A stretch of 64,000 nt of DNA, taken from positions 556,761-620,760 of the forward strand of contig NZ_CSTD01000001.1 in NCBI RefSeq assembly GCF_001053185.1, written 5' to 3'. The notes below the pieces were generated by a model that had not been told where the DNA came from, ran no database searches, and was given only the letters and a program-made list of their open reading frames with translations. Within the stretch, counting starts at the first letter, position 1. The number at the start of each line of letters is the position of its first letter. Shown here one piece after another: positions 55,360-64,000 of this stretch. The position numbers and the translations under genes are program-made. Origin of the DNA: Mycobacterium bohemicum DSM 44277. GTDB lineage: Bacteria; Actinomycetota; Actinomycetes; Mycobacteriales; Mycobacteriaceae.

Positions 55360-56121
55360 TCAGCGGTTCAAATCCCACTGCCCGTAGTCCGGGGCGAGGA
55401 CGTCGTCGATGTCGACGTTGATCCCACCGAGCAGCGGACTCGGGTTGGACGGGCTGTTGACCACGGCCTGATACAGGACGGCCGCGGGCTCACGCTCGCC
55501 GTGCGACCAGGCCTTGGTCTGCCACGCCCACCGGTGCCCCGCGCTGCTGGAGTTGCCGATCACGCCGTCGCGGATCGCCCACCCGCATACCCCGGCATCG
55601 CCGTAGACGCCGGTGCGGCCGACGCCCAGCACCGAGTTGATGCCCCGAAACCATTGCACCGCAGCGCCGTTCCAGGTGGCCTCGTCGATGTCGTCGTCGA
55701 CGCTGAAGAAGATCGGCGCCGACGCCGTCCCGCCGGCGGCGTTGTGCAACCGCAGGGCGGTCTGGGCGTCGGCCACCCCGCCGTCGTATCCGCGGGTGAA
55801 ATCCGACGGGTCGGGCCAGCCGGGTTTGCCGTACTGGAAGTTGCTGACGATGTGCAGGCCCGCGGCGCGCAGCGCGTCGGCATACTCGCGCGTGATCGGT
55901 TTGGCCTCGAAGTTGGCGCCCGGTCGCGACTCCGACACGTAGTTGACGACGCCGTCGTACCCGGCCGCCTTGATCTCATCCGGCGGGATCCGCCGCTCGG
56001 CGAAATCGATGAGCTGCGTGCCGGCGGCCGAGGCCACGGGCGGGCCCGACACCGTTGCCAGTCCCAGGAAGACCGGCGCGACAGCGAGTTTGAAGGCATC
56101 GCGCCGGGTGAATCCGCGCAC
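55360..56121 (-). CDS. Tat-exported DUF1906 glycoside-hydrolase-like protein
   Basis: 253 residues, GTG start. The Tat signal FTRRDAFKLAVAPVFLGLA is followed by a DUF1906 domain: IDFAERRIPPDEIKAAGYDG, NYVSESRPGANF, IFFSVDDDID and INVDIDDVLAPDYGQWD. Same family as M. tuberculosis Rv2525c, a Tat substrate linked to wall and beta-lactam phenotypes; orthology is likely but not certain. Acidic residues DDD and DID are candidate catalytic positions. Confidence 0.88.
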   Translation of the reverse strand: MRGFTRRDAFKLAVAPVFLGLATVSGPPVASAAGTQLIDFAERRIPPDEIKAAGYDGVVNYVSESRPGANFEAKPITREYADALRAAGLHIVSNFQYGKPGWPDPSDFTRGYDGGVADAQTALRLHNAAGGTASAPIFFSVDDDIDEATWNGAAVQWFRGINSVLGVGRTGVYGDAGVCGWAIRDGVIGNSSSAGHRWAWQTKAWSHGEREPAAVLYQAVVNSPSNPSPLLGGINVDIDDVLAPDYGQWDLNR

Positions 56122-56139
56122 CGCGCGATGGTAACAAAG

Positions 56140-57693
56140 TCAGATCCCGTGCTCGGCCTTGACGAACTCGGCCGCGCGTTCACCGATCACCACACACGGG
56201 GCCATCGTGTTGCCGCTGGTGATGCGCGGCATGATCGACGCGTCGGCGACGCGCAGACCCTCGACGCCGTAAACCTTCAGGCGCCCGTCGACCACCGACA
56301 TGGTGTCGCGACCCATCTTCGCCGTTCCGGACTCGTGCCAGTACGTGGTGACGGCGTTGCGCAGGTAGTCGTGCAACCCGGCGTTCGTGAGGTCGCCCGG
56401 CATGACCTCGCGCGCCACGAACGGGCGCAGGTCGGCGGAGTTCCCGATTTCGCGCAAGGTTTCGACGCAGGCGACCGCGGCCTTGAGGTCCTCGGGTTCC
56501 GACAGGGCGTTCGCTTCGATGCGGACGGGATCGGCCGGGTCCGGCCCCGACAATCGCAACCGGCCCCGGCTCGCGGGGTGCGTCGGCGCGCCGAAAAGGA
56601 TCCAACTTTCCAGCGGCAGGCCGTATTTCGCGATGTTCTCCGGGGTGGACTTCGGGAACGGCCCCAGGCACGCGAACAAATCCGGCCCCTCGATGCCCGC
56701 GGCCCCCGACCCCCAGAACAGCGCCGCCGCCGGCTGGGCGCCGCCGCGGACCGCCTCGGGAAACTCCCACACGCAGTCGAAGCCGTAGTGATCCTGGAAA
56801 TTGCGTCCCACCCCGGGCAGGTGGTGGCGGACCGGCACCCCGGCGCGACGCAGTTCCTCGGCGTCCCCGACGCCGGATTGCATCAGCACCTTCGGTGTGT
56901 GGATCGCGCCGAGCGACAGGACAACCTCTGCGCCGGCCGTGACGCGGTGTACCCCGCCGCGGTGGCGGACCTCGACGCCGGTGGCCCGGTTGCCGTCGAA
57001 GAGCACCCGCGTCACCAGCGCGTGCGTCAGCACGGTCAGGTTGGGCCTGCCCAGGTATGGGGCGGTGTAGGTGCGAAACACCGACAGGCGTTTGCCGTCG
57101 CGACTGCGCAGGTCCAGGATCGCCGCGCCGCCCGCGCTCTCCATCATGGGGCCGTTGGGGCTCTGGAACGTCGGGATCCCGCCGGCCCGGGCCGCGTCCA
57201 AGGTCGCGGTGGCGAGCGGATGGGCGTCGCGGGCGGGTTCGACGAACACGGGCCCGCCCCTGCCGCGATGGCCCGGCTCTCCGGTGCCCTGCCAATCCTC
57301 GATCCGCCGGTAGAGCTCGAGCACCGGCCGGTAACCCCAGGCAGGTTCGCCGGATTCGGCCGCGAAGTGGTCCCAGTCGTTGCGGTGCCCGCGCGCCCAC
57401 ACCATGAGGTTGATGCTCGACCCGCCGCCCAGCACTTTGCCCATCGAGAACGGGATCGACCGCCCGGCGAGGCGCGGATCGGGTTCGGAGGCGAACGCCC
57501 AGTCGCGCTCGCTGCCGATGTTCGACGGCCACTGCCCCGCCTCGGTCACGGCCGGGACGTCGTCGGTGCCGCCCGCCTCGAGCAGCAAGACCGTCACGGC
57601 CGGGTTTTCGGCCAGCCTGCGGGCGATCACCGACCCCGACGACCCGGCGCCACAGACGACCACGTCGTAACGCTCCTCGAGCACAGCATCCAC
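56140..57693 (-). CDS. GMC-family FAD oxidoreductase
   Basis: 517 residues. FAD site VVVCGAGSSGSVIARRLAE, GMC signature GGGSSINLMVW, and the catalytic His of YWHESGTAKMG, then GNTMAPCVVIGERAAEF. It oxidises an alcohol (choline, glucose or sterol-like substrates are all within the family). The start ATG at 57693 has GAGGGAGGAG upstream. It is followed by the DUF1906 gene on the same strand, 19 bases apart. Confidence 0.9.
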   Translation of the reverse strand: MDAVLEERYDVVVCGAGSSGSVIARRLAENPAVTVLLLEAGGTDDVPAVTEAGQWPSNIGSERDWAFASEPDPRLAGRSIPFSMGKVLGGGSSINLMVWARGHRNDWDHFAAESGEPAWGYRPVLELYRRIEDWQGTGEPGHRGRGGPVFVEPARDAHPLATATLDAARAGGIPTFQSPNGPMMESAGGAAILDLRSRDGKRLSVFRTYTAPYLGRPNLTVLTHALVTRVLFDGNRATGVEVRHRGGVHRVTAGAEVVLSLGAIHTPKVLMQSGVGDAEELRRAGVPVRHHLPGVGRNFQDHYGFDCVWEFPEAVRGGAQPAAALFWGSGAAGIEGPDLFACLGPFPKSTPENIAKYGLPLESWILFGAPTHPASRGRLRLSGPDPADPVRIEANALSEPEDLKAAVACVETLREIGNSADLRPFVAREVMPGDLTNAGLHDYLRNAVTTYWHESGTAKMGRDTMSVVDGRLKVYGVEGLRVADASIMPRITSGNTMAPCVVIGERAAEFVKAEHGI

Positions 57694-57874
57694 GTGCGAC
57701 TCCTCCCTCTGGGTTCAGGCAACTAAACCCAGATCACGAGGACGCGGTCCGAAACGTTCAACACCGGGGCCGCGAGCGGTCCGAGGAGCGGGGCGCACGC
57801 CCCGGGTGGCATGATCTTCGCGTGGGGGACATTTCCGTGACGACCGGCTTACCGGGCGCCAACGCCCGAGGTCG

Positions 57875-57920
57875 TTGCGCTCGCTTAGGCGATCGAACTA
57901 TAGTCTGGACACATGTCCAG
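57875..57920 (+). promoter_or_regulatory. Promoter with operator palindrome for the glycosyltransferase cassette
   Basis: TTGCGC (57875-57880) and TATAGT (57899-57904) are 18 bases apart. Immediately after the -10, CTGGACACATGTCCAG (57905-57920) is a 7+2+7 perfect palindrome covering the expected start of transcription. A repressor bound there would block the cassette. No regulator gene is adjacent. Confidence 0.68.
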
Positions 57921-58006
57921 TTTGCTGTCACGGGACTCGGGAGTCCGTTGACCGCGATGGGTCCGGCGCCGTTCCCCCATCGTTCACCAGCACAGAAGAG
58001 TTGAGT

Positions 58007-59260
58007 ATGCGAATTGCCTTGCTGTCCTACCGTAGTAAAACCCATTGCGGCGGACAGGGCGTCTACGTGCGACATCTCAGCCACGGCCTGGTGGAACTGG
58101 GGCACGACGTGGAGGTGTTTTCCGGGCAGCCGTACCCCGACCTGCTCGATCCGCGGGTGCGGTTGACCAGGGTGCCCAGCCTGGACCTGTACCGCGAGCC
58201 CGACCCGTTCCGCGTGCCGCGTCCCAGCGAGATCCGTGACTCGATCGACCTGCTGGAGTTGCTGACCGTGTGGACCGCGGGCTTCCCGGAACCGCGCACC
58301 TTCACGATGCGGGTCGCCCGGCTGCTGGCCGCCCGGGCCGGTGAGTTCGACGTCGTCCACGACAACCAGAGCCTGGGCGCCGGGCTGCTGGCGATCGCCG
58401 ACGCGGGCCTCCCGGTGGTGGCCACGGTGCACCACCCGATCACCCGCGACCTGGTGCTCGACGTCGCCGCCGCACGGTGGTGGCGAAAGCCGTTGGTGCG
58501 CAGGTGGTATGGCTTCGCCAAGATGCAGAAGCAGGTCGCCCGCCAGATCCCGGACCTACTCACGGTCTCCTCGTCATCGGCCGCCGACATCGTCACCGAC
58601 TTCGGTGTCTCGCCGGAGCAGTTGCACACCGTGCCGCTCGGGGTGAACACCGACCTGTTCACGCCGGGCGAGCACCCGCGGCAAGCCGGGCGGATCATCG
58701 CGATCGCGAGCGCCGACACCCCGCTGAAGGGCGTCCGCACCCTGCTGCACGCGGTGGCCCGGCTGCGCACGCGCCGCAACCTGGAGTTGCGGCTGGTCGC
58801 CAAGGTCGAACCCAACGGGCCGACCCACAAGCTCATCGCCGAGCTGGGCATCTCCGACATCGTCCACATCACCAGCGGGCTTTCCGACGCGGACCTGGCG
58901 GCGCTGTTCGCCTCGGCCGAGGTGGCCTGCATCCCGTCGCTCTACGAGGGGTTCTCGCTGCCCGCGGTGGAAGCCATGGCGAGTGGCACCCCGATCGTGG
59001 CCAGCCGGGTCGGCGCGCTGCCCGAGGTCCTGGGCACCGACGGCGCGTGCGCCGAACTGGTGCCCCCCGCCGACGTCGACGCGCTCACCCACGCCCTCGG
59101 CGAACTGCTCGACTCGCCGGAAAAACGACGAAGCCTCGGCACGGCGGGGCGGGCGCGCGCCGTGGACGTGTTCAGCTGGGAAGCCGTCGCCGCGCAGACC
59201 GTGCGAATCTACGAGCGCGCGATCGCGCGCCGGGCCGTCCCTGGGGAAGGCCAATGCTGA
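58007..59260 (+). CDS. GT4-family glycosyltransferase
   Basis: 417 residues from MRIALLSYRSKTHCGGQGVY, the ATG at 58007 with AGAAGAG upstream. A GT-B fold enzyme: glycine-rich acceptor loop GGQGVYVRHLS, and in the donor domain the E-x7-E motif LYEGFSLPAVEAMASG with VPLGVNTDLF and ASADTPLKG. It moves a sugar from a nucleotide donor to a lipid or small-molecule acceptor. The stop overlaps the methyltransferase start, and two further genes follow, so it is the first gene of a tight cassette. Confidence 0.92.
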   Translation: MRIALLSYRSKTHCGGQGVYVRHLSHGLVELGHDVEVFSGQPYPDLLDPRVRLTRVPSLDLYREPDPFRVPRPSEIRDSIDLLELLTVWTAGFPEPRTFTMRVARLLAARAGEFDVVHDNQSLGAGLLAIADAGLPVVATVHHPITRDLVLDVAAARWWRKPLVRRWYGFAKMQKQVARQIPDLLTVSSSSAADIVTDFGVSPEQLHTVPLGVNTDLFTPGEHPRQAGRIIAIASADTPLKGVRTLLHAVARLRTRRNLELRLVAKVEPNGPTHKLIAELGISDIVHITSGLSDADLAALFASAEVACIPSLYEGFSLPAVEAMASGTPIVASRVGALPEVLGTDGACAELVPPADVDALTHALGELLDSPEKRRSLGTAGRARAVDVFSWEAVAAQTVRIYERAIARRAVPGEGQC

Positions 59261-59998
59261 CGGTCGATTTCGAGCGGCTCGGGGTTGGGCCGTCCGTCAA
59301 GGTGATCGACGTGGGTTGCGGCGCGGGACGGCATTCCTTCGAGGCGTACCGGCGCGGAGCCGACGTGGTCGCCTTCGACCGCGACGCAGCCGAACTGCGC
59401 TCGGTGGAGGCGATCCTGCAGGCGATGGCCGAGGAGGGCGAGGCGCCCGCGACCGCGTCGGCGACGGCAGTTCTCGGTGACGCGCTGAACCTGCCCTACG
59501 CCGACGAGACGTTCGACTGCGTGATCGCCTCGGAGATCCTCGAACACATACCGCAGGACGACGCCGCGATCGCCGAACTGGTCCGGGTGCTCAAAGTGGG
59601 TGGCACGCTGGCGGTCAGCGTTCCCCGGTGGCTGCCGGAGCGGCTGTGCTGGCTGCTGTCCGACGAGTACCACAGCAACGAGGGCGGCCACGTGCGCATC
59701 TACCGGGCCAGCGAGTTGCGCCGCAAGATCGTCGGCGGCGGGATGCGCATGACGCACGCCCATCACGCCCACGCCCTGCACTCGCCGTTCTGGTGGCTGA
59801 AATGCGCTGTGGGCGTGTCGAATCCCGATCATCCCGCGGTCGCGGCCTATCACAAGCTGCTGGTGTGGGACCTGATGCGCCGGCCCAAGGCGACCCGGCT
59901 GGCCGAGTCGCTGCTCAACCCGCTCGTCGGCAAGAGCGTGGCGATGTATTTCACCAAACCGGGCCGGACGCAAAGCCGGGCGACGCTGGGGTACTCCG

Positions 59999-60012
<14 letters not shown>
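59254..60012 (+). CDS. Class I SAM-dependent methyltransferase
   Basis: 252 residues from the ATG at 59254, overlapping the glycosyltransferase stop by 7 bases. The SAM motif is VKVIDVGCGAGRHSFEAYRR and the region of motif IV is DCVIASEILEHIPQDDAA, with AVSVPRWLPERLCW after it. It has the look of Methyltransf_11 enzymes that act on lipids or glycolipids. It probably methylates the product or precursor of the glycosyltransferase. Confidence 0.9.
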
Positions 60013-61736
<1,724 letters not shown>

Positions 61737-61872
61737 CTATCGGTTGTCGCGGCCGCGCAAACAGGGTGGTCGAAGCCCGGTCCGCGCCGCCGCGCGCGGC
61801 CGCCGATGAGCGTTTGCCCTGAGAGTCGCGGTTAGGCAGCGGCCCACCCGCCGCCGACTTACCATCGGGACT

Positions 61873-62556
61873 GTGCCTGCCCGCAAACTGGTTCACGTCG
61901 GCCTGGCGGCGGTCGTCACCGCGGCCGCATTGGCCGCACTGGTCGCATTGGGCGTTGCGGTGCCGTCCGGCCCACCCACCGCCGCGGCCGTGAACTGCCC
62001 GCAAGTCCAGGTGGTCTTCGCCCGCGGCCGATACGAACCACCGGGGCCGGGCGTGCTGGGCAGCGCGTTCATCGACGCGCTGCAGTCCAAGGCGGGCAAC
62101 AAGAACATCGGCGTGTACGCCGTGCGCTACCCCGCGGACACGCAGATCGACATCGGCGCCAACGACATGAGCCACCACGTCCAGGACATGGTCAACAACT
62201 GCCCGAACACCCGGCTGGTGCTGGGCGGCTACTCACTGGGCGCCGCGGTCACCGACGTGGTGCTCGCGGCGCCGATCAGCGCGTTCGGTTTCGACAGCCC
62301 GCTGCCGCCGGGCATCGACCAGCACGTCGCCGCCGTCGCCCTGTTCGGCAACGGCAGCCAATGGGTGGGGCCGATCACGAACTTCAACCCGATCTACAGC
62401 GACAGGACCATCGAGCTGTGCCACGGCGACGACCCGATCTGCAACCCGGCCGACCCGCACACCTGGCAGGCCAACTGGCCGCAACATCTCGCCAATGCCT
62501 ACATCCAGGCCGGCATGGCGAACCAGGCGGCCGACTTCGTCGCCAGCAGGATCTAG
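61873..62556 (+). CDS. Secreted cutinase-like serine esterase, second copy
   Basis: 227 residues, GTG start. A long signal peptide (AAVVTAAALAALVALGVAV, cleavage near AAA) precedes the cutinase domain: VVFARGRYEPPGPGVLGSAF, GGYSLGAAVTDVV (nucleophile elbow with Leu where the copy at 36458 has Gln), CHGDDPIC and a His in LANAYIQAG / WPQHLAN. Four cysteines are kept. Probably exported to the envelope or medium. Confidence 0.92.
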   Translation: MPARKLVHVGLAAVVTAAALAALVALGVAVPSGPPTAAAVNCPQVQVVFARGRYEPPGPGVLGSAFIDALQSKAGNKNIGVYAVRYPADTQIDIGANDMSHHVQDMVNNCPNTRLVLGGYSLGAAVTDVVLAAPISAFGFDSPLPPGIDQHVAAVALFGNGSQWVGPITNFNPIYSDRTIELCHGDDPICNPADPHTWQANWPQHLANAYIQAGMANQAADFVASRI

Positions 62557-62588
62557 GCGATCGCACCACACAGCTGTCCCCAGCGGCG

Positions 62589-64000
62589 TCAGACTCGGGC
62601 GCCGGCGATTTCAGACTTGTCGCGGCGAGGATGGCGGTCGAGCCACCAGTAGGCGGCGAGCTTGACCCGGTCGTTGAATAAAAACCACACCACCGCGTAG
62701 GCCCACACGACACCGGCCCAACGCCACCCGAGCGGCGTCATCGCCGCACCGTACACGGCGATCAGGGTGGCCACCGTTTGCGCGGTGATGACCGCGCCCA
62801 GCAACAACCGTGCGGGCGCGGGCCCTGACCAGAACGGGCCGCGGGAGCGGGTCAGGAAGATGGTCAGCTGGCCGGCGACCGACAGCTTCAGGTAGATCAT
62901 GGTGCGGATCAGGTCGTGGTTGAGGCCGAAGACCTTGTCGGCGATGAAGAACAGCGTGAAGGTCGCGACGACACCGACGACACCCAGTACGGTCGCGATG
63001 GTCAGCACCGCGCGCATGTCCCACTTGACGGGCTTGGCCGAGCCGCGCACGTGATCGTAGGCGATCGACAGGATCGCGCCGTCGTTGAGCAGCGCCAGGA
63101 ACACGATCATCGCGGCGGTGACCGGGAAGAAGTTCATGAAGACCACGGCCAGGGTGATCAGCAGCAGTACCCGGATGGTTTCGGCGATGCGGTAGGTGGC
63201 GTAGCTGGTCAGCCGGGCGAAGATTTCGCGGGCGAGCCCGATCGCGGACACGATCACCGACAACCCGGGCGCCAGCAGCACCACGTCCGCGGCTGCGCGG
63301 GCCGCGTCGGTGGCCCCGGATACCGCGATGCCGGCGTCGGCCTGCTTGAGGGCGGGGGCGTCGTTGACGCCGTCGCCGGTCATCCCGACGATATGCCCGC
63401 GGGCCTGCAATAGCCGCACGATGCGGTACTTGTGCTCGGGGAACACCTGCGCGAACCCGTCGGTCCTCTCCACCCGCGCGCCGAGGTCGTCGCCGTCAGC
63501 GGCGTCGTCGAGCATGCCGGCGTCGAGAATCTGCTCGCCCAGGCCGACCTGACGGGCGATCTCGCGGCCGATGGCGACCTGGTCACCGGTGACCATCTTG
63601 ACGTCGATGCCCAGTTCCCTGGCGGCCGCGATGGTCGCCGCGGAATCGTCCCGCGGCGGGTCGGCCAGCGCCAGCACACCCATCAGTCGCCAGGAACCGT
63701 CGCCGTCCGTACGGGCCACACCCAGGGATCGGTATCCGCGGGTCGCGAACCGTTCCACCACGTCGTTGACCTCGGCGGCGGCGCCATCACCGTCGCACAG
63801 CGCGGCGATGACCTGGGGCGCTCCCTTGCTGACCCGGAAAACCCGACCGCCGGAGTCGCGGACCAGCGCTTCCGTGCGCTTGCTGACCGGGTCGAACGGG
63901 ACGAACCGGTCGACCGACGCCCACGGCCGCCGCTCGCCGACGGCGGTGAGCACCGCCAGATCGATGGGGTCGTTGTCTTCGGCGCGCGAAGCCAGCGCGG
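62589..64000 (-). CDS. P-type cation ATPase, proton-efflux (type III) class, 3' part only
   Basis: The gene continues beyond the right edge; about 470 C-terminal residues are present. Visible are the nucleotide-binding domain (FDPVSKRTEALV, RVSKGAPQVI), KMVTGDQVAIGREIA, the hinge TGDGVNDAPALKQADAGIAV and five or six C-terminal membrane helices. ALASRAEDNDPIDLAVL at the edge is typical of plasma-membrane H+-ATPases. The phosphorylation Asp lies outside the window. It would pump protons or another cation outward. Confidence 0.9.
   Translation of the reverse strand, partial: ALASRAEDNDPIDLAVLTAVGERRPWASVDRFVPFDPVSKRTEALVRDSGGRVFRVSKGAPQVIAALCDGDGAAAEVNDVVERFATRGYRSLGVARTDGDGSWRLMGVLALADPPRDDSAATIAAARELGIDVKMVTGDQVAIGREIARQVGLGEQILDAGMLDDAADGDDLGARVERTDGFAQVFPEHKYRIVRLLQARGHIVGMTGDGVNDAPALKQADAGIAVSGATDAARAAADVVLLAPGLSVIVSAIGLAREIFARLTSYATYRIAETIRVLLLITLAVVFMNFFPVTAAMIVFLALLNDGAILSIAYDHVRGSAKPVKWDMRAVLTIATVLGVVGVVATFTLFFIADKVFGLNHDLIRTMIYLKLSVAGQLTIFLTRSRGPFWSGPAPARLLLGAVITAQTVATLIAVYGAAMTPLGWRWAGVVWAYAVVWFLFNDRVKLAAYWWLDRHPRRDKSEIAGARV

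Overview
The window is high-GC DNA from a slow-growing, non-tuberculous Mycobacterium. The evidence is a furA-katG pair with a leaderless-type furA promoter, PE and PPE genes, two cutinases, two DUF732 secreted proteins, a CBM2 protein close to M. tuberculosis Rv1987, F420/deazaflavin-type enzymes, a DUF1906 Tat protein and a mycobacterial-type L,D-transpeptidase. A Mycobacterium avium-complex-like species fits best, but the species is an inference. I see no rRNA, tRNA, CRISPR array or intact insertion sequence.

0-9 kb: DEAD-box helicase and cold-shock gene, a methyltransferase, a repeat-rich gap, a degenerate cytochrome P450, a benzoylformate-decarboxylase-like enzyme, then a coupled SDR / nitroreductase-like / TetR operon with a TetR-type operator. 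9-17.5 kb: CBM2 protein, SnoaL-like protein, a Rieske oxygenase facing a GntR regulator across a gap with a shared 12-bp motif, a DapB-like dehydrogenase, a secreted protein with 75-bp repeats, and a coupled ATP-grasp / serine-hydrolase pair. 17.5-32.9 kb: secreted FKBP, HugZ-like protein, a deletion scar joining two gene remnants, a long inverted repeat, DUF899 and SRPBCC genes, an M42 peptidase, a cNMP-binding protein with a ribbon-helix-helix-like tail, an FAD monooxygenase, a lipoprotein, a CitE-like lyase, an hrpA helicase with a broken C-terminus, a GGDEF protein, an enoyl-CoA hydratase and a DMT transporter.

32.9-48.6 kb: a PE gene followed by a PPE fused to a PecA-like aspartic protease, a redoxin, a cutinase, a complete ferredoxin / reductase / P450 operon, MOSC and F420-type genes, a C39-like lipoprotein peptidase, and two tandem PPE-SVP genes with SHOCT-like tails, the second frameshifted. 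48.6-64 kb: a methyltransferase, a DAO-Rieske oxidoreductase, a lipoprotein L,D-transpeptidase, furA-katG, an alpha/beta hydrolase behind a palindrome, a DUF1906 protein, a GMC oxidoreductase, a glycosyltransferase / methyltransferase / (alpha/alpha)6-barrel cassette with a strong operator-like palindrome and a convergent second methyltransferase, a second cutinase and the 3' part of a P-type ATPase that runs off the window.

The best candidates for undescribed biology are the glycosyltransferase cassette at 57.9-61.7 kb, the PPE-aspartic-protease fusion, the SHOCT-tailed PPE pair, the cNMP-binding / ribbon-helix-helix protein and the ATP-grasp / serine-hydrolase pair.
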